Assembly: GCA_021796905.1 (NCBI GenBank)
Contig: JAKABK010000085.1
Coordinates: 1-7,279, forward strand
Length of the DNA: 7,279 nucleotides
From: Actinomycetes bacterium
GTDB taxonomy: Bacteria; Actinomycetota; Acidimicrobiia; Acidimicrobiales; Palsa-688
Reading direction: 5' to 3'
Positions within the stretch are counted from its first letter, which is position 1; every line of letters begins with the position of its first letter. A program made the translations under genes and the position numbers. Below the pieces are notes generated by a model. The model was not told the origin of the DNA and did not search any database. It worked only from the letters and a program-made list of their open reading frames with translations. Positions 1 to 5,973 of this stretch are shown one piece after another.

Positions 1-90
1 CATCGCAAGACGCACCCTGGGCTTTGGGACATCTGTCAGACCGCGAGTGGCCCGTTCGATTCCCTGGTGCGAACCGAAGGAGCACACTTC

Positions 91-108
91 CTTGCCGGGA
101 GCGGCAAG
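91..108. other. 7-bp stem / 4-nt loop hairpin
   Basis: CTTGCCG (91-97) pairs perfectly with CGGCAAG (102-108) around the loop GGAG. No T-run follows on either strand, so it is not a canonical intrinsic terminator. Its role is unknown; it could be part of a structured RNA or a rho-assisted termination site for a gene outside the window. Confidence 0.35.
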
Positions 109-272
109 CTGAGACTGGTGGCCAAGGCGCTGTCGTCAGGCTCTCATCGAGCCGGGCGACGCTCCACCTGGGATCCAAGCGGGTCGTGCCTTCGTCGGCA
201 CTCGGCTCACCAGCCCCCAGGAAGAGGCGGCACTCCAGCCTCGTCCCAAGTCTCGCTACCCACCCCGCAACC

Positions 273-293
273 TCCGCCGGCCCCGCCGGCGGA
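273..293. terminator. GC-rich 9-bp perfect hairpin, terminator-like
   Basis: TCCGCCGGC (273-281) pairs perfectly with GCCGGCGGA (285-293) around CCC. It is the strongest short inverted repeat in the left end and lies about 210 bp beyond the stop codon of the minus-strand MFS gene. It has no U-tract in either direction. GC-rich hairpins without U-tracts are often proposed as terminators in actinobacteria, so this is a candidate end for the exporter transcript. A 9-bp perfect stem in such GC-rich sequence could also be chance. Confidence 0.3.
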
Positions 294-366
294 CGGCACC
301 AAGGTGGTCCCATGCAGCCAGGCCGTTACAGCTGCGACGCCGAAGGTGAGCACGCACCCCAGGCGC

Positions 367-407
367 CCAGGGAAACCTGGAACCACTCGACCACCGGCCA
401 CTGCCGG
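367..407. other. Pair of 5-bp tetraloop hairpins downstream of the MFS gene
   Basis: Two perfect small stems sit side by side: CCAGG-GAAA-CCTGG (367-380), a GNRA tetraloop if read on the plus strand, and CCGGC-CACT-GCCGG (394-407). An 11-bp dyad GGACACTGTCC (406-416) overlaps the edge of the second. They lie 95-135 bp beyond the MFS stop codon. They could contribute to transcript 3' ends or belong to an unannotated RNA. Stems this short carry little statistical weight alone. Confidence 0.25.
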
Positions 408-501
408 ACACTGTCCAGCTATGGCCAAAGTCGGGAGTACCGGTTCCCCTCGTGGCACACAACAGCCCGCCTCGCGGATCCCATCGCTGGCCCGAGGTAT
501 G

Positions 502-1989
502 TCACCGCGCAACTGGTGTTGTCGTCTCCTTGCGGCGGTGCAGGATCCTCGTCGCCGACAGCAACGCCGCGAGGAGCATGAAACCGACCGAGGACAAGAA
601 CGCGGAGTGCAAGCCGGTGGTGAACGCGCCGGCGAGGTGATCCGAGAGGTGGGTGGTGCCGACGAAGATCGCGAAGGCCAGACCTCTTGGAATGGATCGG
701 GCGGCGACGAGGATCGCCACGGCGAAGGAGAACACCATCCCGATGTTGGCGAAGGTACGGAGCATCCCCGACGCGATCCCGAACTGCCTCCCCGGGACCG
801 CCTTCATCACTGCGGAGGTGTTGGCCGGGAAGAACCCACCCGATCCGATCCCGTTGATCGTGGCCGCCACGACCACCACCCACAGGCCGCTCGAGACCCC
901 GAGATCGGCGTAGACGAGCAGGGCGACGATCTCGACCGCCAGACCGACCGTCGCCGGCCACACCGCCCCGATCCGGTCCGAGATCCGCCCGCCGAAGGGT
1001 CCGACGAACCCGCCCACCAGATAGCCGGGCACGAGCAGCAGGGAGGCGTCCAGGGGGCTCAGTCCCCGCACACCTTGCAGGTACATGATCACGAGGAACA
1101 GCACCGCGAAGTTGGCGAGACCCTGGAACAACGACGCGAGCAACGTGGGGGTCACCGTCGGGATCCGGAACAAGGAGAGATCCAGCATCGGTGCAGCCCT
1201 TCGGCGCTCGATGAAGCCGAACGCGACCAGCAGCACCGCCCCACCCACCAGGGCCCCGACCACCTCCGAGGACACCGAGGTCGTCGCGATCCGGGTCATC
1301 GCCCAGAGGATCCCGAACAGCCCGGCCCCGAGCGTCGCCATCCCCACCAGGTCGAGGCGTTGGCGGTGCCGCTCGCCGCTGTCGTGCAGTACCCGGAGCG
1401 CCAGGGCGAAAGCGAAGATCCCGGCCGGGACGTTGATCCAGAAGATCCACCTCCACGACACGTAGGTGATGATCACCCCGCCGAGGAGGATCCCGAGGAT
1501 CGCCCCCATGTTGTAGCCGACGGCGTTGAAACCGTAGGCCCGTCCACGGGACTCCGGCGGGAAGGTGTCGGCTATCACCGCCCCGCTGTTGGCGGTGATC
1601 AACGCCCCCCCGACACCCTGGATCACCCTGAAGACGATGATCGTCGCCTCGTTGCCGGCGAGAGCGCACAACGCCGAGCCGACGATGAACACGATGAACC
1701 CGGCCTCGTACATCTTCACCCGGCCGAACATGTCACCGAGCCGACCGACCTGGGTGGCGAGCAGGGTTATCACGAGCAGGTAGGAGATGATCACCCACAC
1801 CACTCCCGACAACGGCACGTGCAACGCCCGCTCGATCTCCGGCAGGGCGAGCACCACGATGGTGGTGTCCACCGCAGCCATGAGCACACCGGTCATGATC
1901 ACGACCAGCGCCAGGCCGGTCCGCACCGGACGCCCGGCGGCGCCTCGCCCAGAGCCCAGCGCCGCCCCTCCGACCTCGCTCGTCGTCAC
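502..1989 (-). CDS. DHA2-family MFS exporter (EmrB/QacA-like, 14 TM)
   Basis: A 495-residue inner-membrane transporter, the usual length for proton-coupled 14-helix drug:H+ antiporters. The signature motifs are visible: MAAVDTTIVVLALP in TM1 (residues 37-50, matching the family LDxTIVNVALP pattern with its acidic D41), the loop 2-3 motif A GRLGDMFGRVK (82-92), R121 opening RVIQGVGGAL (TM4, motif B), a motif-C-like glycine-rich TM5 (around 158-173) and SWRWIFWINVPAG (178-190), very characteristic of DHA2. The substrate cannot be read from sequence; drugs, dyes, lipids or a secondary metabolite are all possible. The start is a GTG preceded by only a weak GGTAGG-like ribosome site. The N-terminus of about 20 Gly/Ala/Ser-rich residues before TM1 is plausible. 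It follows the thioesterase gene by 49 bp on the same strand, suggesting co-transcription. No TetR or MarR regulator gene is adjacent. Confidence 0.93.
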   Translation of the reverse strand: MTTSEVGGAALGSGRGAAGRPVRTGLALVVIMTGVLMAAVDTTIVVLALPEIERALHVPLSGVVWVIISYLLVITLLATQVGRLGDMFGRVKMYEAGFIVFIVGSALCALAGNEATIIVFRVIQGVGGALITANSGAVIADTFPPESRGRAYGFNAVGYNMGAILGILLGGVIITYVSWRWIFWINVPAGIFAFALALRVLHDSGERHRQRLDLVGMATLGAGLFGILWAMTRIATTSVSSEVVGALVGGAVLLVAFGFIERRRAAPMLDLSLFRIPTVTPTLLASLFQGLANFAVLFLVIMYLQGVRGLSPLDASLLLVPGYLVGGFVGPFGGRISDRIGAVWPATVGLAVEIVALLVYADLGVSSGLWVVVVAATINGIGSGGFFPANTSAVMKAVPGRQFGIASGMLRTFANIGMVFSFAVAILVAARSIPRGLAFAIFVGTTHLSDHLAGAFTTGLHSAFLSSVGFMLLAALLSATRILHRRKETTTPVAR

Positions 1990-1999
1990 GATTGGTTAG

Positions 2000-2010
2000 C
2001 CTACCGTAGG
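2000..2010. promoter_or_regulatory. Short dyad just upstream of the MFS start (possible operator)
   Basis: CCTAC-C-GTAGG is an 11-bp perfect dyad around one central base, ending 11 bp before the GTG start of the exporter and inside the 49-bp gap behind the thioesterase stop. Exporters of this family are often controlled by small repressors binding dyads near the start, which is the only reason to propose an operator. No matching second copy was seen in the window and no regulator is adjacent. It could also form a small hairpin that overlaps the weak ribosome site. Confidence 0.2.
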
Positions 2011-2038
2011 GATCGGAGGGCCGACCTGGGACCGGCGG

Positions 2039-2443
2039 TCAGGCCGGGATCGAATACGTAACACTCGAGGTGGCGACCAGCTCGCCGGCGGCCTCGGAGT
2101 AGATCCTCACCTCGCACACCGACTGGCGTCGGCCGAGCCGGACCAGTTCGGTGTCGGCCCACAGGTCGGAGGCGAGCGTCGGTTTGCGCAGGAAGTTGAT
2201 CGTGAGACTGCTGGTCACGCTGAGGGCTACCGGTCCGATCCGCGACAAGGTGGCGACCCAGGCCGCACCGTCGGCCAGCGCCATCATGGTAGGGCCGGAC
2301 ACGGTGCCTCCCGGCCGGGCGTGCTCATCCCCGATCGCCTGGCGCAGCGCGACACCACGCTCGGTCACCTCGTCCACCTGCCACGGGCGCCGCACCTGGG
2401 GAAAGGCCTCCCGGAGGAAGGCCTCGAGCTCCTCGACCGACAT
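2039..2443 (-). CDS. PaaI-type hotdog-fold thioesterase
   Basis: A 134-residue protein of the size of single-domain hotdog acyl-CoA thioesterases. The core motif is RPGGTVSGPTMMALAD (residues 43-58), leading into the long central helix. It corresponds to the PaaI HGG...aLaD signature with the usual histidine replaced, a variant I associate with one branch of the family. D58 is the likely catalytic acid. TSSLTINFLRKP (77-88) is the typical central strand segment. The natural substrate (aryl- or fatty acyl-CoA) is not deducible. The ATG at 2443 is chosen because upstream residues look unlike the family; in-frame GTG codons at 2446 and 2485 are alternatives. No clear Shine-Dalgarno precedes any of them, so it may be leaderless. 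It is divergent from the secreted-protein gene (115 bp apart) and heads a likely two-gene operon with the exporter. Confidence 0.88.
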   Translation of the reverse strand: MSVEELEAFLREAFPQVRRPWQVDEVTERGVALRQAIGDEHARPGGTVSGPTMMALADGAAWVATLSRIGPVALSVTSSLTINFLRKPTLASDLWADTELVRLGRRQSVCEVRIYSEAAGELVATSSVTYSIPA

Positions 2444-2558
2444 CACGGGCGCCGGCACGGCCAGTTGCGGAGCGACACGGGGCACCCCCGCATGGTAGGA
2501 GGGCGGCCGGGGAGGACGAAGCTCAGGTCCCCGCCGCCGGCGCCGATGAGGACAGCGC
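2444..2558. promoter_or_regulatory. Divergent intergenic region
   Basis: These 115 bp separate the start codons of the minus-strand thioesterase and the plus-strand secreted protein, so promoters for both directions should lie here. I could not identify convincing -35/-10 pairs. TTGCGG (2465-2470) followed by CATGGT (2491-2496) is a poor candidate with 20-bp spacing for the plus strand. Placement by context only. Confidence 0.4.
2548..2552 (+). promoter_or_regulatory. Ribosome binding site of the secreted-protein gene
   Basis: GAGGA lies six bases before the ATG at 2559, which fixes the start of the plus-strand gene at a methionine followed directly by a signal peptide. Confidence 0.6.
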
Positions 2559-3245
2559 ATGAAGCGTGCCCTGCTCCCCGCCCTGTGCGCCGTGGTGACG
2601 ATCGGCTGGATGGCGGCGACCGTGCCGCCGTCGGGGGCGGTCGGGGGCGCTACTGCCGCCCCCGTCGCCCGACCCGCCAGCGACCTCGTGCCCGCACGAC
2701 CCGGACCACTCCACCTGGACACCGCCGCCGCGGTCGAGGTCCGAACCGAGCGCCCCTCGGCGGCGGCTGCCAGCACCCCGACCACCCGGACCGAGCCCGC
2801 AGCCACGACGACGACCACCGTCCGGCACCCGCCGACCAGGACTCTGCCGACCGCCACCCGCACCACCACCGACCGCACCACCACCGCCACCCGCACCACC
2901 GCCACCCGGAGCACCGCCAGCCGGAGCACCACGACCACGACCCGGCGTGCTACCAGCCCGACAGCGGCGCCACCCACCACTTCGGCGCCCAGCGGCTGGG
3001 GGTGCGGACCGGCCATCGCCTACCTCCGGACCCACGCCGCGCCTGGCTTCACCTTCGAGTGCCCGGGCAGCTCCCTGGGCCACCAGGCGATGACCTGCAT
3101 CGACGTGCCCGGTGTCTGCCCGGGCGAGAAGCTGATCGCGATCACCGTCCCCTGCCCCGCCGCCTACATGAACGAGGCGTCGAACTCCTACGCCCTCCAG
3201 CACCTCTCCGACGCGCCGATCGACCCGTACGGCTACTGCCACTGA
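2559..3245 (+). CDS. Secreted protein with Thr/Arg-rich linker and six-Cys C-terminal domain
   Basis: A 228-residue predicted exported protein of unknown function. Residues 1-27 form a signal peptide: MKR, a hydrophobic core and a likely cleavage near PSGA or a little later. An Ala/Pro-rich stretch follows, then a low-complexity linker (about 74-142) dominated by Thr, Arg, Ala and Ser in TRTT/ATRST-like units, the kind of extended wall-spanning or O-glycosylated region common in actinobacterial exported proteins. The compact C-terminal domain (about 146-228) starts at GWGCGPAIAYL and has six cysteines (149, 168, 180, 187, 199, 227), consistent with three disulfides. It also contains the segments HQAMTC and PCPAAYMNEASNSY. 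No catalytic motif, sortase signal or C-terminal membrane anchor is visible, so it is probably released. The start is supported by GAGGA six bases upstream. It is the only plus-strand gene in the window. Confidence 0.85.
   Translation: MKRALLPALCAVVTIGWMAATVPPSGAVGGATAAPVARPASDLVPARPGPLHLDTAAAVEVRTERPSAAAASTPTTRTEPAATTTTTVRHPPTRTLPTATRTTTDRTTTATRTTATRSTASRSTTTTTRRATSPTAAPPTTSAPSGWGCGPAIAYLRTHAAPGFTFECPGSSLGHQAMTCIDVPGVCPGEKLIAITVPCPAAYMNEASNSYALQHLSDAPIDPYGYCH
2850..2945 (+). repeat. Degenerate short-period repeat encoding the Thr/Arg linker
   Basis: This stretch is built from imperfect CGCACCACC/GCCACCCG-like units in the middle of the secreted-protein gene. It encodes alternating Arg and Thr/Ala/Ser runs. 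The period is irregular, roughly 15-21 bp. Such stretches are prone to slippage, so linker length may vary between strains. The frame is maintained throughout. Confidence 0.55.
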
Positions 3246-3258
3246 CTGAAGGGGCTCG

Positions 3259-3284
3259 GGCGACCGGGACACACCCGGAGCGCC
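3259..3284. terminator. Terminator-like hairpin between convergent genes
   Basis: GGCG (3259-3262) and CCGGG (3264-3268) pair with CCCGG (3274-3278) and CGCC (3281-3284), closing over the loop ACACA with a 1x2 internal loop. It starts 14 bp after the stop of the secreted-protein gene, in the 144-bp gap facing the propeller lipoprotein gene. Position fits a terminator usable from either side. There is no U-tract, so the assignment rests on stem strength and place. Confidence 0.4.
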
Positions 3285-3297
3285 ACAGCGCTGCGCG

Positions 3298-3356
3298 CCC
3301 GGTAGGCCCAGCTGGCCACCCGGTAGGCCCAGCGCTGAGCACCCGGTCGGCACAGC
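3298..3356. repeat. Three degenerate copies of a 15-bp motif, 21-23 bp apart
   Basis: CCCGGTAGGCCCAGC occurs exactly at 3298-3312 and 3319-3333, and with two changes (CCCGGTCGGCACAGC) at 3342-3356. The copies lie in the convergent gap after both neighbouring stop codons. The palindrome CAGCGCTG also appears twice (3286-3293, 3330-3337). This is either a small decayed tandem duplication or a set of binding sites; nothing seen distinguishes these. Confidence 0.55.
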
Positions 3357-3389
3357 CGGCCCACCCCGCCCGCGGGTTCGGCTCGGCGG

Positions 3390-5753
3390 TCACCCGCCCG
3401 TCCCTCCGAGGTCAACGGTCGCCATCCGCTCCCAGCTCCGTCCACCGTCGGAGGTCTCGTACAAACCCGAGCTGTCCGAGGTCTTGCCGCCCGATACCAC
3501 GATCCATGCTCGTAGGGCATCGGAGGACACCGGTACGGCCGGGCTGGATGGGTACGCCGCGGGGAGCCCTCCGGGCGGGGTCGACGCCTGCGGGCCGGGG
3601 CTGGTGAGCCGGGCGAGGCTCCATCGGGCCCCACCGTCGGCGCTGGTGACGAAGCGGAGCGAGCCGTCGAGCTGGTTGCGAACCGTGATCCACAGCGCAG
3701 AGCCGCGGATCTCGAGGAGGTCGACCTGCGCCCCGCCGGCGTCGACTTCCGGCGGGCCGCCGGGTGCGGGGACGTCGGGGCGGGCGACGTGGCCGAGGCC
3801 CAGGGCGGCGGGGGCCGGGGTGCGCAGGATGTCCCGCCAGCTGTGTCCGAGGTCGGTCGCGGCGAGCAGGTCGGCGGTGTACACCGGCTGGCCCATGCCG
3901 AGGCGGCCGGCGACCTGGTCGACGCTCAGGTAGGCGCGCCGGCCGTGGCAGGCCGCCAGCCCGACCGACGCCCCAGCCGGCAGCCGGGAGGCGGGGAGGG
4001 TGACCCGCCAGCTCCGGGCGGCGTCGGTGCTGACCAGGACCTCGCTGCGCCCGGCGCGCTCGGCGACGGCCCAAGCCGCCCCGTCGGCCGTCCCGTCGGC
4101 GGCGAAGCACATCGGCGGATCGTCCGACGCCCACTGCGGGAGGACCCAGCCGACCGGGAGGGCCAACGGCCGCCATCCTCGGCCAGAGTCGGTCGTGACC
4201 AGGGTCTGGCCTCCCGAGCGGACCGCACCGGAGGTAGCCGACCAGAACTGGGCGGAGCTCACCGCGCCCGACAGCGGGAGCGGCAGCGGCCGCCAGGCGC
4301 CGCCGGCGTCGGTGCTGACCAACAGCTGGTCGGCGGTGACCGCCACCATCGCCTGCGCTCCGATCGGGTCGAGCTGCACGACGGGGTCGGCCGGGCCGAG
4401 CCGAACCGTCCAGCGCCGCCCACCGTCGGCCGACACGGCCAGACCCCCGGGTCCGCCTGCGGCGGCGGAGCGGGGGCCGGCGACCGCGAGCAGGTCGGCT
4501 CCGCCGTCGCCGGTGCCTGCCGGGGCGGGTGAGGGTGTCCAGGTGCTGCCGCCGTCGGTCGTCCGGTAGGCGATAGTGGCGTACCCGCCGGCCTGCAGCC
4601 CGTCGCGGGTCGAGGCGAACGACACCGGCTGGGTGCTGAGCCCGGTGTCGGTGCGGGTGAGGGTCCAGTGCTCACCGGCGTCGGTGGTTCGGTACACGCC
4701 GCCCGGCGCGGCCTCGACCCAGGTACTGGCGGTCAGGGGATCGAAGGTGGCCGCTTCGGTGGTCAGCTCGGCAGCCCCTCCGGTCCCGAGGGTCGACAGG
4801 AGCTCCCAGCGCCGACCCCCGTCGGAGGAGCCTTCCACCGCCACCCCGGAGCGCCCGAAGCCGACCGGCACGACCAGGGTCCCGCTTGCCCCGCCGTCCG
4901 TGGCGACGGCGTGCACCGTCCCGACAGCCGTGCCGCCGTGGATGCGATGCTGCCGGCCCCAGCTGCCCCACCCCGAGGGTGGGGGCTGGAGCGGGGCCGG
5001 GGACCACGAACGGCCTCCGTCGGAGGTCCGCCACACCCGGGGGGCGTTCGGGTCGGGACTGCAGGCCCCGGGACTGAACCAGCCCTCGGACGCGGAGACG
5101 AAGCTCAACTGCGGCCCGGCGTTGTCCGGGCAGGCCCCTCTCACGATGTGGGTGCCCTGCCCGGGGAGCGATCGAGCCGGCAGCAGCTCCCAGTGCGCCC
5201 CACCGTCGGTGGTGCCCCACCAGACCATCCGCAGCGACGACGACGCGCCGAGCGCGCCGAGCAACCAACCGTCGGAGGGGTTGGCGAAGTCCATGGACTC
5301 GAACAGCACCGACGCTCCCGGGACCGGAGGGGTCGGCAGGAAGCTCCGCTCCCAACGACGGCCGCCGTCGGTCGTGCGCAGCACGGTCGTCTGGGGCGGG
5401 TCGAGCCCGGCGCCTTCCTCGGCGAGCCATGCGTCGTCGTCCCCGGAGAACCAGCTCGCCACGAAACCCAGACTGGTCGGGACCTTGGATCCCGCCAGCA
5501 CGTCGCTCCAGTGCCGTCCCCCGTCGACGCTGCGATAGACGTTGTCGGCAACCGACCACGCCACCCCACCGGGGGTCATCAGCACCCCGGCGCCCGCTCC
5601 CGGCTCCTCGACCCCCGGCGAGCCACCCGAGGCCTGCTGCGACCCGCCGGCAGCCTGCGGGGACCCCCCGGTCCCCCGCGACAGCCCACAGCCGCCGAGG
5701 ACCAGCGCGACCGCGCCGAGCACTGCGCCCGCCAGCACCCACCGGGCCCTCAC
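3390..5753 (-). CDS. Lipoprotein with 14 Asp-box repeats (BNR/Ycf48-like, double beta-propeller)
   Basis: A predicted 787-residue surface lipoprotein. From the chosen GTG, residues 1-22 are a lipoprotein signal (Arg2/Arg4, hydrophobic core, lipobox LGGC with C22). A Gly/Ser/Gln-rich tether of about 35 residues follows. The rest carries 14 S/T-x-D-x-G-x-x-W Asp-boxes with the Asp near residues 77, 129, 183, 245, 311, 358, 400, 443, 482, 522, 577, 634, 706 and 769. The last six are partly degenerate (e.g. TDAARSW, TDLGHSW). Fourteen repeats suggest two seven-bladed propellers of the sialidase/Ycf48/sortilin type. No sialidase FRIP motif is visible, so a binding or scaffolding role is likelier than hydrolysis. 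The GTG at 5753 is preferred over longer in-frame GTG starts (5798, 5918) because GGGGAGG (5769-5763) lies nine bases upstream, and the 5918 start would run through a 38-bp tandem repeat. Ligand unknown. Confidence 0.87.
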   Translation of the reverse strand: MRARWVLAGAVLGAVALVLGGCGLSRGTGGSPQAAGGSQQASGGSPGVEEPGAGAGVLMTPGGVAWSVADNVYRSVDGGRHWSDVLAGSKVPTSLGFVASWFSGDDDAWLAEEGAGLDPPQTTVLRTTDGGRRWERSFLPTPPVPGASVLFESMDFANPSDGWLLGALGASSSLRMVWWGTTDGGAHWELLPARSLPGQGTHIVRGACPDNAGPQLSFVSASEGWFSPGACSPDPNAPRVWRTSDGGRSWSPAPLQPPPSGWGSWGRQHRIHGGTAVGTVHAVATDGGASGTLVVPVGFGRSGVAVEGSSDGGRRWELLSTLGTGGAAELTTEAATFDPLTASTWVEAAPGGVYRTTDAGEHWTLTRTDTGLSTQPVSFASTRDGLQAGGYATIAYRTTDGGSTWTPSPAPAGTGDGGADLLAVAGPRSAAAGGPGGLAVSADGGRRWTVRLGPADPVVQLDPIGAQAMVAVTADQLLVSTDAGGAWRPLPLPLSGAVSSAQFWSATSGAVRSGGQTLVTTDSGRGWRPLALPVGWVLPQWASDDPPMCFAADGTADGAAWAVAERAGRSEVLVSTDAARSWRVTLPASRLPAGASVGLAACHGRRAYLSVDQVAGRLGMGQPVYTADLLAATDLGHSWRDILRTPAPAALGLGHVARPDVPAPGGPPEVDAGGAQVDLLEIRGSALWITVRNQLDGSLRFVTSADGGARWSLARLTSPGPQASTPPGGLPAAYPSSPAVPVSSDALRAWIVVSGGKTSDSSGLYETSDGGRSWERMATVDLGGTGG

Positions 5754-5762
5754 CGCCCCGAG

Positions 5763-5769
5763 CCTCCCC
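5763..5769 (-). promoter_or_regulatory. Ribosome binding site deciding the lipoprotein start
   Basis: Read on the minus strand this is GGGGAGG, nine bases before GTG at 5753. It supports a short, classical lipoprotein signal peptide over N-terminal extensions of 15 to 55 residues that are also open but have no comparable ribosome site. Confidence 0.6.
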
Positions 5770-5844
5770 GCCTTCCCATCCGATCCGAGAGCTCGCACAC
5801 CAACCACGACGCCCCGAGGGTCGCCTGGGTTCCAGCCGGCCCCG

Positions 5845-5945
5845 CCAGCCGACCGCCGGCCCCGCCAGCTCGCCCCCCACTGCCAGCCGACCGCCGGCCC
5901 CGCCAGCTCGCCCCCCACTGCCAGCCGACCGGCGGCCCCGCCAGC
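5845..5945. repeat. 38-bp tandem repeat, two perfect copies plus a partial third
   Basis: Copies at 5845-5882 and 5883-5920 appear identical base for base; each begins CCAGCCGACC and ends CGCCCCCCACTG on the plus strand. A third, truncated copy at 5921-5945 has one internal C-to-G change, and a fragment of the same motif (CCAGCCGGCCCCG) lies at 5832-5844. The array fills the gap between pgsA and the lipoprotein gene. Because 38 is not a multiple of three, successive copies shift frame, which argues that it is not translated. It looks like a VNTR-type element; it may be part of the lipoprotein leader or promoter region. Confidence 0.85.
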
Positions 5946-5950
5946 CGGCT
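5923..5950 (-). terminator. Hairpin downstream of pgsA
   Basis: AGCCG (5923-5927) pairs with CGGCT (5946-5950), and GGCG (5931-5934) with CGCC (5939-5942), separated by a 3x3 internal loop and closed by a four-base loop. It begins 23 bp after the pgsA stop codon. The single base that differs from the 38-bp repeat (C to G in the partial copy) contributes to the inner stem. No U-tract follows, so this is a candidate, not a canonical terminator. Confidence 0.35.
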
Positions 5951-5973
5951 CAAGGCACCCCGATGGTCCCCCT

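Larger units (their letters stand above)
1..501. other. Left-end region with no supported gene
   Basis: No frame on either strand gives a protein that looks real. The open frames here are rich in Arg, Pro and Ser with no recognisable domain, as expected from stop-poor 70% GC DNA. The region lies downstream of the minus-strand MFS exporter. It holds four compact perfect inverted repeats (91-108, 273-293, 367-380, 394-407) and a closed stem of CGCACC (11-16) with GGTGCG (66-71) around a T-loop-like GTTCGATTC. It could be an intergenic gap, the edge of an unrecognised gene beginning outside the window, or a site for a small RNA. Confidence 0.5.

Noticed and set aside
11..71. tRNA gene suggested by GTTCGATTCCC and terminal pairing CGCACC/GGTGCG
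   Set aside because: The T-stem does not form beyond the single G-C closing pair, no D-arm or anticodon arm is apparent, and the 61-base length is too short for a normal tRNA.
67..2061. A 664-codon plus-strand open frame covering the MFS gene and the left end
   Set aside because: It is antisense to a protein with complete DHA2 motifs, and its product is a low-complexity mix of Arg, Pro, His, Asp and Glu. Long antisense frames are expected in 70% GC coding DNA.
2855..2945. CRISPR-like or satellite array
   Set aside because: The short CACC-rich units have no constant repeat or unique spacers and are in frame, encoding the Thr/Arg linker of the secreted protein.
2444..3016. N-terminal extension of the thioesterase frame by up to 191 residues
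   Set aside because: The extension is Val/Arg/Ala-rich, lies antisense to the secreted-protein gene, and has no family similarity. The 134-residue product matches the usual hotdog domain length.
3400..5560. CCGTCGG recurring on the plus strand as a possible dispersed DNA element
   Set aside because: Most occurrences coincide with Asp-box codons (the D-G part of TDGG) on the minus strand, so the periodicity is explained by the protein repeat.
5754..5918. Starting the propeller lipoprotein at GTG 5918 or 5798
   Set aside because: This would bury the lipobox 36-77 residues inside the protein and, for 5918, translate part of a 38-bp tandem repeat. The GTG at 5753 has a good ribosome site and gives a classical 22-residue lipoprotein signal.
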